64,000 nucleotides of DNA from Candidatus Odyssella thessalonicensis L13 (GTDB lineage Bacteria > Pseudomonadota > Alphaproteobacteria > Paracaedibacterales > Paracaedibacteraceae), in contig NZ_AEWF01000005.1 in assembly GCF_000190415.1 (NCBI RefSeq), positions 1-64,000 on the forward strand. The letters run 5' to 3'. The notes beneath the pieces are model-generated. The model saw nothing but the letters and a program-made list of their open reading frames with translations, ran no database searches and was not told the DNA's origin. Shown here piece after piece: positions 19,507 to 29,409 of this stretch. Numbering within the stretch: the first letter of the stretch is position 1; every line of letters begins with the position of its first letter. The position numbers were made by a program, and so were the translations under genes.

Positions 19507-21879
19507 ATGAAAAAAATAATTTTAACCTTACCTCTCTTGGTGCCCTTTATTTCCATTGCTTTGCCTAATGATTGCTCTCCCAGTAAGTTTTATGATGAAT
19601 CGGCTAGTAGAAGGATTATTACAGCGGTCGACCGAGGAGATATTTCTCGTTTAAGAGGGTTATTTGAGGCAGGCCTGCCCGTCGACTGGATAGACCATAA
19701 AGGACGCTCTTTATTAGAACGGGCCTGTGCTCGCGGTAGAACAGATCTTGTGAGAGAACTGTTAAATAGAAATGCAGATATTAATCATCAAGATAACGAG
19801 GGAAATACAGCCCTCTATCGGGCCTGCCAAGAAGAAAAGTGTGATTTAGTCTCTCTCCTTATTGGTAAAGGGGTGGAGGTGAATCTAGCAAATAACCAAG
19901 GAATAACACCTTTATATGTTGCCAGTAAGAAAGGACAGGAGACTCTTATTGATCTCTTATGTGAAGCCGGAGCTCAAATCTCTATTGCTTCCCGAGAGCA
20001 ACAAGAAACCCCTTTATGGATAGCAGCTAAACAAGGATCCGAAAAAATTGTCGCCAAACTCCTCGATTATTGTCTTGCTAACGAATCCACCAGAAAGATT
20101 ATTGATCAGAGCAATAATAAAGGAATTAGTCCCCTTTTAATTGCTTGCTATCAAGGGCATGAAAACGTAGTGGCTCAGTTGTTACGCCAAGGAGCTTCTG
20201 TCAATCAAGCGAAAGAAGATGGTATTACGCCATTAATGGTTGCCACGGCACATGGTTACCTTTCGATCGTACAACTACTATTAGCACATGGGGCTGATGT
20301 GGAATTAAGAGCGTCAAAACAAGTTGGCGGAGGTAGCGCTTTAGATTATGCAAAGCAAGTGAATAATCCTCTTTTATGTTCAGCGCTTGAAGAGGCTCAT
20401 CCTCAAAAAAGCCAAGCAAAGAAAAAAGATAAAGAGTTAAATTTAATCCGTTCCGCGCAGAAAGAGAAGGAGGAGTCACCCGCAGTTTTACTCTCTTCCG
20501 ACAGTTCGGAAAATCAATTTGCTCCTCCAGTTGTGGCTGAAAAGCTATCGAAAGCTATAGAGACCTTAAAAGATCATTTTAATTCCACCTCCTCTCCAAA
20601 TGCTGCAGCTTGGCGCACAGAGGTTCCAGTGCAGGATGTTGCTGCTGTTCTAACGCCTGCTGAACAGCAGGCTTTACAACAAGCAGATAAAATTGTCGTC
20701 GACTATAATGCGAAATATTCTCAGTCTCTTGAAAATTTAACTCGTTTTTCAAAGGCCAAACAAAAGCTTTCCAAGGTGTTTTCAAAAGCCGCCAAGGTTA
20801 CAAAAGATGTAGTATCAGGGCCTGATATCAATTCACTTAAGATGTTACAGCAGCAAGTAAATGCTGCTTACGGCCAAGAAGTAATTAAACTTGATCAAGC
20901 CCGTCTTGAAAAAAATCATAAAGAGCGCTTGACACATTTAACTACTAGCCATCAGCAGAAAGAAAAAGCGCTTGAGTTAGAATTGGAACAAATTCGCACT
21001 CAATTAAAAACGGCACCACATCGGCGTATAGAGCTTATGGAGAAACAGCAACAAATTGCAAATGACCTGGTAACAGACGCAAGGCTATATCAAACCAATT
21101 TAGCCCGCTTACAAAATCCTCTTCAAGCTGCTTTATCAGATTTCCATGATTGGAAAAGAACAGTTTTCTATGATTTTGTTAAGCTACATCTTGGCAACTA
21201 TTTTATAACTTATGAAGCTCTTGCCTTGGGAACAGTGGCCCGTCATCCAGAAGCTTATGAGCAAGCTCTGCAAGGAAGTACCACTATTGCTTCTATTTTA
21301 AGTGATGCTTTTCTTCCGCTAGGAGGGCTATTAGGTACAGTTGTTGGAACGGTTGTCGAAAAGGGAGCAGGGTTATATGCAGACAAGCAAGTTCGCCTTA
21401 AATCAGCTAAAATTGGCAGCCTTTATAATTATAGCGGCTTAGAAGGAATGGTTAAGCTAGCGCAAGAGGTGGCAGATGGTCTGTTGTTCCGGCTTAAGGA
21501 TGGAATTGTCGACTTAACTCCTGAGAGCCTTGATAAGCTAGCTAAGGTCGCAACAACTCACATGATTGACTACGCTCTTAAGCAATGGGAGCTGGATGAA
21601 AATAAGATTATAACTGCCAGTGATCTGTTGCTTCGTAGTGCTCAGCATGAGCCTTCTTGGTTCAAATCACTCTTATCCAAAGCAACCTTAGAAACGGAAG
21701 ATGGTCGCTCTTTTGATGGATGGGCTTTGTTGACCCAAACTCAACAAGTCGTTCTTGATGATGGGCGTTTTAAAAGAGCAGCAAGATTTTTTGCCAAGCA
21801 GGCGAAGAAAAATGGTGGAGCTTTTATTAATTATGCCGGTCAAGCAGTGTCAGTAGTAACGGACTTTGTAAGCTTTTAG
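19507..21879 (+). CDS. Exported ankyrin-repeat protein
   Basis: 790 aa with signal peptide MKKIILTLPLLVPFISIALP. Ankyrin repeats cover about residues 35-290, at least six units (for example GRSLLERACARGRTDLVREL and GITPLMVATAHGYLSIVQLL). The middle part (about 310-560) is charged and coiled-coil-like, rich in Q, E and K. The last part holds a hydrophobic segment near 595-620 (IASILSDAFLPLGGLLGTVV). Ankyrin proteins with export signals are common host-interaction factors in intracellular bacteria; the target is unknown. The next gene starts 44 bp downstream, so the two may share a transcript. Confidence 0.88.
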   Translation: MKKIILTLPLLVPFISIALPNDCSPSKFYDESASRRIITAVDRGDISRLRGLFEAGLPVDWIDHKGRSLLERACARGRTDLVRELLNRNADINHQDNEGNTALYRACQEEKCDLVSLLIGKGVEVNLANNQGITPLYVASKKGQETLIDLLCEAGAQISIASREQQETPLWIAAKQGSEKIVAKLLDYCLANESTRKIIDQSNNKGISPLLIACYQGHENVVAQLLRQGASVNQAKEDGITPLMVATAHGYLSIVQLLLAHGADVELRASKQVGGGSALDYAKQVNNPLLCSALEEAHPQKSQAKKKDKELNLIRSAQKEKEESPAVLLSSDSSENQFAPPVVAEKLSKAIETLKDHFNSTSSPNAAAWRTEVPVQDVAAVLTPAEQQALQQADKIVVDYNAKYSQSLENLTRFSKAKQKLSKVFSKAAKVTKDVVSGPDINSLKMLQQQVNAAYGQEVIKLDQARLEKNHKERLTHLTTSHQQKEKALELELEQIRTQLKTAPHRRIELMEKQQQIANDLVTDARLYQTNLARLQNPLQAALSDFHDWKRTVFYDFVKLHLGNYFITYEALALGTVARHPEAYEQALQGSTTIASILSDAFLPLGGLLGTVVGTVVEKGAGLYADKQVRLKSAKIGSLYNYSGLEGMVKLAQEVADGLLFRLKDGIVDLTPESLDKLAKVATTHMIDYALKQWELDENKIITASDLLLRSAQHEPSWFKSLLSKATLETEDGRSFDGWALLTQTQQVVLDDGRFKRAARFFAKQAKKNGGAFINYAGQAVSVVTDFVSF

Positions 21880-21923
21880 AACAATTATAAGATTCTCCAT
21901 ATAACATAGAAAAAGAGACACCA

Positions 21924-23387
21924 ATGAAAGTAAAAAAATCTATTCTCCTTAAACGCCTTTCCTTAACCAAAACATTATTATGCTTAACCCTAATAAGGGG
22001 ATTAGCATTATCAACGGACGCTCTGGCCAGTGATAGTGACGAAGAAAATAATTCTAGCCGATTTAGCTTAGGAAAAGACTGGGATAGCAGTTCCGCTGCC
22101 AGTGATCGCTTTAGTGATAAAAGTTCTCATGTATCATCTCGGATCTCAAGTCGCCATAGTGATTGGGACAGTGCCTCTCAGTGGAGTAGTTCTAGCTCAA
22201 GAAGCAGCCGCAATCAGAAGCTGACAGATATTGCTGAACTAAGAAAGCATATCTTTAAAGGTAACTTAGAGATCACACCCGCTAACTATAAGGGGCTTCT
22301 ACAGTTTGCAGACATCCATGGAACTGCTTTCAGCTCTTACGACAGAGGGGTATTTATTAAAGGTTGGAAGGTTTCCTTAGGTTTTGATCCCCTCTTAGAT
22401 CTTCTACATAAATTTAGCCAAATTGAAACCTTTAAATTAACGCTTAGCTGGGATCAAGAGGCTGATGTATCTGAAATGGTTGCAAGAGCTGTCCAATTTT
22501 ATGAGAACTTAACTACCTTAGATATTGCTAGTTGCCGCCTGACAGACAGGGGGATGAATGATATTATAGAATCTATTAGGTATCGTGAAAGGCTTGCAGT
22601 CTTAAATATTGCAGACAATCCCTTAAGTAATAAGATGCTAGGCATACTTCAAAAGTATTTTCCCAACGTTTCTAGCTTTGAAGGAGCAGGAGAACTTAGT
22701 GCTGCGATGAGTCATCTAACAGTTTCACCACCACAAACCCCGGCCTCTAAACTCCCGTCCTTTCAAAGATTAGGGGAGGAAGAAGCGCCTGCACCAACAA
22801 GGCCTACAAAATCTCCTTCTCCCCCGATACTACCAGAAGAAGCAGGATTGCCTCCTGCTCTCTTAGCAAAAGCCAAACACGGGGATGCTGAGGCACAATA
22901 TGAAATTGGTCGCCACTATTGGCATGGGATCGGAGGCGAGATTAATGAAGAGTATGCATACCCATGGTTTGAAAAATCAGCTCACCAAGGAAATGCAAAA
23001 GCTCTTTATCGAGTAGCATATTACCATAATTATGGAAAACCAGAAAAAGCAGAAAAGTGGTTTAAAGAGTGTGTGAGTGGTTTGACTGCTCTTGCTGGTA
23101 AAGGTGATCCAGAAGCCCAATATTTATTGGGAATGATGTATGGGTGGGGACGGGCTGGAAGAATGGCGGGAATTACTGAGGATAAGGAAAAAGCTATTGA
23201 GTTTTTTAAAAAAACAGCAAAGCAGGGACATTTAAATGCTAAAGTCCAGCTTGGTAATAGCTATATTGAGGAGAAGAAAAATCCAACCAAAGGTCTTCAA
23301 TTGTTGAAGGAAGCGGCTTACCAAGGCAGTGGAGAAGCTTTTCATAAATTAGGTCAGAAGTATGAGTATGGCAGCGGGGAATCCTAG
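21924..23387 (+). CDS. Exported Ser-rich / LRR / Sel1 protein, probably 3'-truncated
   Basis: 487 aa. A signal peptide ends around ALA-S near residue 36. A serine-rich region follows (residues 40-95), then a few LRR-like units (LTTLDIASCRLTDRGMNDII), a proline-rich linker near 270-310, and Sel1 repeats (GDAEAQYEIGRHYWHG and similar) to the end. The last Sel1 unit stops in the middle (YEYGSGES). The next reading frame begins at once with the tail of another signal peptide, so the gene appears cut by recombination near 23380. Confidence 0.8.
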   Translation: MKVKKSILLKRLSLTKTLLCLTLIRGLALSTDALASDSDEENNSSRFSLGKDWDSSSAASDRFSDKSSHVSSRISSRHSDWDSASQWSSSSSRSSRNQKLTDIAELRKHIFKGNLEITPANYKGLLQFADIHGTAFSSYDRGVFIKGWKVSLGFDPLLDLLHKFSQIETFKLTLSWDQEADVSEMVARAVQFYENLTTLDIASCRLTDRGMNDIIESIRYRERLAVLNIADNPLSNKMLGILQKYFPNVSSFEGAGELSAAMSHLTVSPPQTPASKLPSFQRLGEEEAPAPTRPTKSPSPPILPEEAGLPPALLAKAKHGDAEAQYEIGRHYWHGIGGEINEEYAYPWFEKSAHQGNAKALYRVAYYHNYGKPEKAEKWFKECVSGLTALAGKGDPEAQYLLGMMYGWGRAGRMAGITEDKEKAIEFFKKTAKQGHLNAKVQLGNSYIEEKKNPTKGLQLLKEAAYQGSGEAFHKLGQKYEYGSGES

Positions 23388-23407
23388 TATCTCATGCCGC
23401 TTTAGCC

Positions 23408-24337
23408 ATGGATGGAGGAATAGACCCAGACTTTCACAGACCGACTGAAAACTTTTTATCTCCTAAATGCAGCCTAATTGAGCATTCGAAGACTTTTTCT
23501 GGAAAACTTAACAATCTCCCAGCTGCTTCCACTCCTCTAAAAACCTTGAATCTGAGTTCGTCTAATTTAAATGATGACGATATGGACCATGTGATGAGCT
23601 TAATAAAAGAGAAAAGTGGTTTTCAAGCCCTGGATTTAAGCAATAACCAGCTTAGAAATTCTGGTATACAACGACTCTTTGATGATTTACCTTCAACAAT
23701 AAAAGTCATTAATTTATCTCATAACAAGCTTACCGTGACATTAGGGGTAGGTGGGATAATGAATAGGTTAGAGAAGACAGAAAGTTTGAAAGCCCTTGAT
23801 TTAAGTTATAATTTTATGTCTCTTCATCCTATCATAGGAAGAGCAATTGGGGGAGCACTGGAAAAAAATCCTTCTCTCCAGAAGCTTAAACTTAGAGGAA
23901 TGGGTTTAAATTATGAGAGTTTTCGTTCCATCAGGAAAGGGTTACGCCATAATACTAAGCTTAGCTATTTAGATATAAGTGAAAATCCTATGAATGGAAT
24001 ACTTCTTCTAGAGGACCTAATCGAGGGGAATACTTCTCTTAAACATATTGAAGCAGAAGATTGTGGAATAACTAGGGATGACTTTCTAGATATTCTTGTG
24101 GCATTAAATGAAAATCAAACCTTAGAATATTTTGCTTTCGATAAAAACCCAGACATCTCTGACGAAGAGCTTAGGCTATGGGCTCCTAGAATTGAGCAGG
24201 ATTTAGGATTTAAGGTCGATCTTCAGAACCACACTTTGACACGGATCTCACCTCTCAAGAAGCCGATTCCGCTAGAATATTATGTTTATTCTACGCAGCA
24301 AGATCAACCTTCTTTGGCAGAGAAAGTTCAAGATTAG
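23408..24337 (+). CDS. LRR protein (ribonuclease-inhibitor-like), 5'-truncated
   Basis: 309 aa of leucine-rich repeats (KTLNLSSSNLNDDDMDHVMS, ALDLSNNQLRNSGIQRLF and similar). The ATG at 23408 has no clear ribosome site. Reading upstream in the same frame gives GILVSHAALA immediately before MDGG, which looks like the end of a signal peptide with an ALA cut site. The frame closes with TGA about ten codons earlier. The gene therefore seems to have lost its start where it joins the preceding Sel1 gene. It may be expressed without export or be a pseudogene. Confidence 0.65.
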   Translation: MDGGIDPDFHRPTENFLSPKCSLIEHSKTFSGKLNNLPAASTPLKTLNLSSSNLNDDDMDHVMSLIKEKSGFQALDLSNNQLRNSGIQRLFDDLPSTIKVINLSHNKLTVTLGVGGIMNRLEKTESLKALDLSYNFMSLHPIIGRAIGGALEKNPSLQKLKLRGMGLNYESFRSIRKGLRHNTKLSYLDISENPMNGILLLEDLIEGNTSLKHIEAEDCGITRDDFLDILVALNENQTLEYFAFDKNPDISDEELRLWAPRIEQDLGFKVDLQNHTLTRISPLKKPIPLEYYVYSTQQDQPSLAEKVQD

Positions 24338-24367
24338 GCCTCTCAAAAATTATATTAAGAGGCTCTG

Positions 24368-24453
24368 AGGGTATAATCCTTATTATTCTTGCTCCTTTAA
24401 TTTAAACCTTTTTGCAGATTTTCTATAGTCGCTCAGGTCATACCAGATTATCA
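24368..24453 (+). repeat. 3'-flank repeat, copy 1
   Basis: GGGTATAATCCTTA, then a run ending TTCTATAG--GCTCAGG-CATACCA, is shared with 53873-53955. Both copies start just after the stop of a repeat-protein gene. The shared block is about 80 bp with scattered differences. It looks like a duplicated gene tail or 3' UTR. Confidence 0.6.
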
Positions 24454-24598
24454 AGATCGTTCTGATGCATTAGAGCCAATTAAAGGTGCGTCATTACAAG
24501 CTTATTGAGAAAGCTAAAGCATTTAGAATGCTTACACCTATAATTTTTGGTGGAACAATATATATTATTTAACCTTTAAAAGGCAGTACATAATTAAT

Positions 24599-24778
24599 AA
24601 AAAAGTTGTAGAATCTAAAAAAATTAAACCAACAGTAATTGGTCGCCTTGAGAAAGAAACCTATTACCATGTTTGCAGCACTCTAAAGATCGCAAGGCAA
24701 CTTGGCTCAAGAAAAGCAAACACAGCTGCTGCAGTTACAAGAAGTTTATACTCACCGCTCAAGAAGATCCAAGTGTAG
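24599..24778 (+). other. Possible coding remnant, unidentified
   Basis: An open stretch without a start codon reads KKVVESKKIKPTVIGRLEKE, then YYHVCSTLKIARQLGSRKAN, to a TAG. The composition is protein-like but I do not recognise a family. The remaining sequence of 24338-24924 holds the repeat above and the promoter region of the kinase gene. Confidence 0.25.
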
Positions 24779-24924
24779 TTTATACCTGCTCATTATCCAA
24801 AATCAAAAAGTGTAGGTAGGAACTGTTAAAATCTAATAAAAACATTAAAGCATCTCTTTTAACATTTCTCATCTATGCCGTTTAATTTTTTTAATTTTTA
24901 TATATATAAAAAATAGGTTAGGTA

Positions 24925-27207
24925 ATGAAAATTACTTTTAATATTTTGTTAATCTACAATCTCTTTTGTTATGCATCTATTTACCAGGAAATACATGCAG
25001 CAGATAAATCAGAAGACTCTCAATCTAGAGTACCGAATATGCAAGTATGGGGCGTCACTGAGGAAGATGCCGATTATCTTTTTGAAAATTGCCAGGATCT
25101 TGTTTGTATTGTAGAGGGAGGCTCCTATACAAGGCTTAACAACAATTGGAAAGAAGTTTTAGGATGGGATTTAGAAGAATTATATTCCAGACCTTATATA
25201 GATTTTGTCCACCCTAAAGACGTTCAAAAAACCTTGCAATATGAAGCCTATCCAAACAGATTTGGGCTGCTCAACCGCTTCCGGACAAAAGAAGGGGGAT
25301 ATAGATGGCTTGATTGGATTGTTCTTCCTCGGTTGGGAGAACAAAAGGAAAGAAATTGCTCCATTCAGCTTGCTCGAGATATTACTGAAAGGAAAGTCTT
25401 AGAAAAAGAGGCTCGAAGGCATCTAAAATATGTTAGTAAAGACCTCTCAGCAGAAAACACTCTTCTTTCAGGCTTATCGAAGATCCAATCAGCGTATATA
25501 AAAGATATTTTTGGAGGGATAACAGAGAATCAATTTGCCAAAAAGGCCATAATAAAAAGCTTCATTTTAGCGACAAAGAGCCGCTTTGGTGTTATAGCCA
25601 CTTTCTGGCCAGATGGCCATCCTAAAATTACGCTGAGTAAAGCTTATATCAGGCTTTCTACCGCCACACCTAGTGAGAAGAGCTTAAAAAGGATAGAAAT
25701 AACTTCTTACCCCCATCAACGAAGAAGAATAAAAAATCTACTCAAAGAAACTATTAATAAACAAGAATATCTTATTAAGTCATTACAGCAAAGTAATTTT
25801 AGCGCTGGCGAAGATCAAGAACCTTTCCCTCTTTTAAACTTTCTGAGTATTCCTCTTCTGTTAAAAAATGAAGTTATTGGGATTGTTGGGCTGAGTGGCA
25901 GTGACTTAGGTTACAGCCAAGAGCTGGTAGATTGGCTAGCGCCATTTTGCGCATTATCTACGCGGATCATTAATGAAGAAAGGTCTTATAAAAGAATAGA
26001 AAGCGATCGGCTAAGAAAAGTTAAAGAAGCAGAAGAAGAAGCAAAGGCAAGAGTGGCTTTCAGTTCTCATATCTCCCATGAAATTCGAACACCTCTTACA
26101 GGGATGATAGCCCTTTTAGATCTAATAAATCCAAGTCCTCTCCCCGATGAAGAAAGAGATTATTTAAGGATTACAAAATCCTCTGCTGCGTCCTTACTTC
26201 AGATTACCAATGATATTCTCGACTTTTCAAAAATTGAAATGAGCCAGCTTAAGTTGGAGACGATTCAGTTTAATCCCTTCTCAGTGGTAAAAGAGGTTAC
26301 CGAGCTCTTGGCTCCTCAAATGGAAAGTAAAGGGCTGACGATGAAATATACGATTGACCATGCCGTACCAGATAATTTTGTGGGAGATCCCACGCGGTTC
26401 CGCCAAATTCTTTTCAATCTTATTGGGAACGCAATCAAATTTACAGAAAAAGGGGGAATAAGGATATCCCTTAAAGTGAAAGCCTATTTAGAAAAACAAA
26501 CGCAGCAACAGATACCTGGACTCTATTGTGCCGTTAAAGACACAGGGATCGGCATCTCAGAAGAAGGAAGATCTTTAATTTTTAAGCCTTTCAAACAGGC
26601 AGACGCGACAGTGACAAGACAATTTGGAGGGACAGGCTTAGGCTTATACATCTCGCAACAGCTCTGTAAGCTTATGAATGGAGATATTGGTTTTAAGAGC
26701 GAAGTTGGTAAAGGTTCTACCTTTTACTTTTATATCCCTTTAAGACAACAGCCAAAAGCAAAGGTGGAAAGCCAAGAGGATAAGCCATTAATCTCAACTC
26801 AAATTCCCCCCTCTTTGCGAGTTTTAGTAGCTGACGACAATGTAGTAAATCAAATTGTTATTAAAGCCTTATTAAATAAGTTAGGATGCCAAATAACAAC
26901 CGTTTCAAACGGTAAAGAAGCTCTTGAAATACTGAACCGTGAAAAATTTGATATTGTCCTTATGGATGGGCAAATGCCTATTATGGATGGTCTCACCGCA
27001 ACAAGGTATATTAGAGAATCTTATGATAGAATTGCCCTTCCCATTATTGGGGTTACGGCCTCGGCACTAAAAGAAGACCGAGAAGAGTTTTTTGGAGCAG
27101 GTATTAATGGTTATCTAGAAAAACCAATAAATATGCCGCATCTTAAGGAAGAGATCTCAAGGTGCCTACTAGAGAACAAGTATGCTTTTAATTTGCACAA
27201 TACATAA
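24925..27207 (+). CDS. Hybrid sensor histidine kinase with N-terminal signal sequence
   Basis: 760 aa. A signal-like sequence spans residues 1-26. A PAS domain covers about 45-160 and ends with an ARDITERK-type PAC motif. A GAF-like region spans about 195-350, and a coiled coil 350-375. The HisKA domain has FSSHISHEIRTP with phospho-acceptor His385. The HATPase has the N box near 490-510 (FRQILFNLIGNAIKF), DTGIGI near 539 and GGTGLGLYI near 568. A receiver domain (631-750) carries the phospho-acceptor Asp681 in LMDGQMP. I see no second membrane span, so either the N-terminus acts as an anchor or the kinase is exported. No separate response regulator lies next to it. Confidence 0.92.
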   Translation: MKITFNILLIYNLFCYASIYQEIHAADKSEDSQSRVPNMQVWGVTEEDADYLFENCQDLVCIVEGGSYTRLNNNWKEVLGWDLEELYSRPYIDFVHPKDVQKTLQYEAYPNRFGLLNRFRTKEGGYRWLDWIVLPRLGEQKERNCSIQLARDITERKVLEKEARRHLKYVSKDLSAENTLLSGLSKIQSAYIKDIFGGITENQFAKKAIIKSFILATKSRFGVIATFWPDGHPKITLSKAYIRLSTATPSEKSLKRIEITSYPHQRRRIKNLLKETINKQEYLIKSLQQSNFSAGEDQEPFPLLNFLSIPLLLKNEVIGIVGLSGSDLGYSQELVDWLAPFCALSTRIINEERSYKRIESDRLRKVKEAEEEAKARVAFSSHISHEIRTPLTGMIALLDLINPSPLPDEERDYLRITKSSAASLLQITNDILDFSKIEMSQLKLETIQFNPFSVVKEVTELLAPQMESKGLTMKYTIDHAVPDNFVGDPTRFRQILFNLIGNAIKFTEKGGIRISLKVKAYLEKQTQQQIPGLYCAVKDTGIGISEEGRSLIFKPFKQADATVTRQFGGTGLGLYISQQLCKLMNGDIGFKSEVGKGSTFYFYIPLRQQPKAKVESQEDKPLISTQIPPSLRVLVADDNVVNQIVIKALLNKLGCQITTVSNGKEALEILNREKFDIVLMDGQMPIMDGLTATRYIRESYDRIALPIIGVTASALKEDREEFFGAGINGYLEKPINMPHLKEEISRCLLENKYAFNLHNT

Positions 27208-27685
27208 AGGTTCTGGAGTGTTCGCGAAAGTGTGTCAGTTCTTTCTTAACTTGGCAAAGAAGATATGATATATCACTTCACTTAGAGCTGTTGTCATATC
27301 AATAGTTGTCAAATTCAGAGAGAGCTCATGCTTTTAGAAGCAGATTTTCTTCTTAAAAGAGTATTCCATAAATGTACTTGATATTTTTCTTAAACTCTCT
27401 TACCTTTATTACAATATAGAAAGAATAAGGATAGGTAAATTTCTTCTATTCCATCTTAATCTTTCATTAACTGTCCTCCCGACCTTCAGTTTATTAGCCA
27501 TAATCAAAAATAGCTTTCTGGCTAAACTATAATTGAGAGCTTTATTTTTCCCACGAGAGAGTCGTAAATCTTGCTCCTAAAAAAATGGATGAAGTTCAAA
27601 CTAGAAGTTTTTCACTTGCTTAATAAAGAAACCCATCACCTTCTATCCATGAATCCACTCCAAACGAAAGTGTACATATTATAAT
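27208..27685. other. Intergenic stretch, nothing recognised
   Basis: 478 bp between the kinase and the SemiSWEET gene. GAAAGTGT occurs near both ends (27228 and 27666), which might mark a decayed element, but I cannot support more. Confidence 0.35.
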
Positions 27686-27955
27686 ATGCAAAATATAGAG
27701 TTCCTTGGCATTTTAGCCGGTCTCATAACTACGATCTCCTTTTTTCCTCAAGCCATCAGGATATGGAAAACCCATAATACCCAAGGAATATCATTAGGAA
27801 TGTATATGTTTTATTTCTTAGGGCTTATTCTCTGGAGTATATATGCTTGGATAATTAAAGCGCCTGCGCTTCTGATTACCGAATTAGTATCAAGCATTTT
27901 GGTAGGATATATCTTATTCCAGAAGTTTAAAGAAACCGAAATTCAGTCTTCATAA
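27686..27955 (+). CDS. SemiSWEET-type sugar transporter
   Basis: 89 aa with three membrane helices, the size of a bacterial SemiSWEET that works as a dimer. The PQ motif is in TTISFFPQAIRIW (residues 15-27), and the linker NTQGISLGMY matches the family. SemiSWEETs passively carry sugars across the inner membrane; the substrate here is unknown. A second family member is at 61957-62232. Start ATG 27686. Confidence 0.88.
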   Translation: MQNIEFLGILAGLITTISFFPQAIRIWKTHNTQGISLGMYMFYFLGLILWSIYAWIIKAPALLITELVSSILVGYILFQKFKETEIQSS

Positions 27956-28017
27956 AAACACATCATTGGCAAAGAGTTAATTCAAAGCTGACTAATTTAA
28001 AGGCTTCATTGTAAAAC

Positions 28018-28031
28018 TAGAGTATACTCTA
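28018..28031. promoter_or_regulatory. 14-bp palindrome upstream of the resolvase fragment
   Basis: TAGAGTATACTCTA is a perfect dyad 112 bp before the resolvase start. It could be a crossover or binding site of the recombinase (res-like) or an operator. No second copy was noticed nearby. Confidence 0.35.
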
Positions 28032-28145
28032 AACTAACAAATTAAAACCCCTTCAAAATGCATAAAGATAGGGTCAAAAATTTTATTACTTTACAAAAGT
28101 AAATGGATGTTTAAGACTCTAACTTAACAAAAATGAGGTAACTTG

Positions 28146-28370
28146 ATGGCTGCTGGAAAAATCATTGGTTATATACGTGTCAGTTCGTTCGAGCAAAATC
28201 CTGAGCGGCAGCTAGAAGGAATAAGAACTGATCGACTATTTATCGATAAAACGTCGGGTAAGAATATGGAACGCCCTCAGTTAGCAGAGCTCCTTAAATA
28301 TGTAAGAGACGGGGATACTGTTGTTGTGCATAGCTTAGATCGTCTCGCCCGCAACCTTGACGATCTGAGG
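28146..28370 (+). pseudogene. Serine resolvase, N-terminal fragment
   Basis: Encodes the catalytic start of a Tn3/Gin-type serine recombinase: GYIRVSSFEQNPERQL (with the nucleophile Ser of the RVS motif), DKTSGKNMERPQL and HSLDRLARNLDDLR. The frame is cut right after GATCTGAGG at 28370 by GGTTCTGTTGCATTTAG, an IS6-end-like sequence, and ends at 28394. The missing helix and DNA-binding part is found on the other strand at 34404-34781, sharing 27 nt (one mismatch). Confidence 0.85.
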
Positions 28371-28507
28371 GGTTCTGTTGCATTTAGAAATTAAGTAGGG
28401 ATAATATATGTAGTGATCCATTTTGGTAGTTCCTTTGTTCTGGTTAACAAGAAACTACCATTTTTTTATTCAATTTTTAATTTAGTTCACACAGCCTAAA
28501 GGAGGAC

Positions 28508-29137
28508 ATGATGGATAAATTTCTATTAAGATGCATCACTGTTACTTTATTGAGTTCCCTGGGGGTTAAGGCTGAAACGGCCATCAAACCAGTAGACCTT
28601 CAAAGAGAAAAAGAGATTTGTGTCGAATTGCTAGGATTGGGGCACACCTATCGAGAGAATAAAAGCTGCGATAAGGCTATTAAAACCTATCATCTTGCAG
28701 CTGAGCTTGGGAGCAAGGATGCGCAGACACAACTCGGGAAATTGTATCTAGAAGGTAACTGTGCTAAGAAGAATATGAAAAAATCTGTTCAATATTTTCA
28801 GCATGCGGCAGAGAAGGGGGACGCAGATGCTCAAAATAACCTTGCTGTTTCTTACATGGCAGGTATAGGTGTGAAGCGAGATCCTAAAAAAGCTGCTGAG
28901 TTATTCAAAAAAGCAGCCGAACAGGGATGGTCAGAAGCCCAATTTAATCTGGGAATTTGCTATACTAAAGGAATAGGTAGCGGGAAAGATTTGGACAAGG
29001 CTCAAGAATTGTTCAAGCAATCCCAATTACGGGGTAAAAACTCGATCAATAGCACTGCAGTTGACCAACGTGCCCAAGATATTAGCCAAGTATCAGCTAA
29101 GGTCACCAAAGATACATGGGTTCGCAATTGGGAGTAA
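28508..29137 (+). CDS. Exported Sel1-repeat protein
   Basis: 209 aa. A signal peptide ends around VKA-E (residue 22). Sel1 repeats span about 38-180 (for example KSVQYFQHAAEKGDADAQNN, KAAELFKKAAEQGWSEAQFN). A good AAAGGAGG site precedes the ATG (the first of two) at 28508. Sel1 proteins act as protein-binding scaffolds. It is the first of a run of + strand genes and gene pieces to 33445. Confidence 0.85.
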   Translation: MMDKFLLRCITVTLLSSLGVKAETAIKPVDLQREKEICVELLGLGHTYRENKSCDKAIKTYHLAAELGSKDAQTQLGKLYLEGNCAKKNMKKSVQYFQHAAEKGDADAQNNLAVSYMAGIGVKRDPKKAAELFKKAAEQGWSEAQFNLGICYTKGIGSGKDLDKAQELFKQSQLRGKNSINSTAVDQRAQDISQVSAKVTKDTWVRNWE

Positions 29138-29205
29138 TTTGCTTTATTAGAGGCTCCCAACCGAAATATTTTAGACTATAAACAGAGGGGTGGTTCAGTG
29201 AACGG

Positions 29206-29409
29206 GTGAAGAATCCTTACCTTTTAATAAGTAACGTTGCTCGAGACCTCGGCGTCAATTATACAACCGCGCAAAAAGCTATCCGTAAGCTGAAAGCTGC
29301 TGGTATTTTGAAGAAAATTAATGAGAGCAAATGGGGACGGATTTATTGTGCTGAGAGAGTCTTATCTATATTAGAAGAGCCAGCTAAGATTCATGCGGGC
29401 TTCTATTAA
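29206..29409 (+). pseudogene. Fic protein, C-terminal fragment
   Basis: 67 aa reading KNPYLLISNVARDLGVNYTT, then AIRKLKAAGILKKI and IYCAERVLSILEEPAKI. This is the winged-helix tail found after the Fic (AMP-transferase) core in many Fic-family proteins. The catalytic HPFxxGNGR part is absent here and upstream. The apparent start is a GTG at 29206 without a clear ribosome site. Confidence 0.7.
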
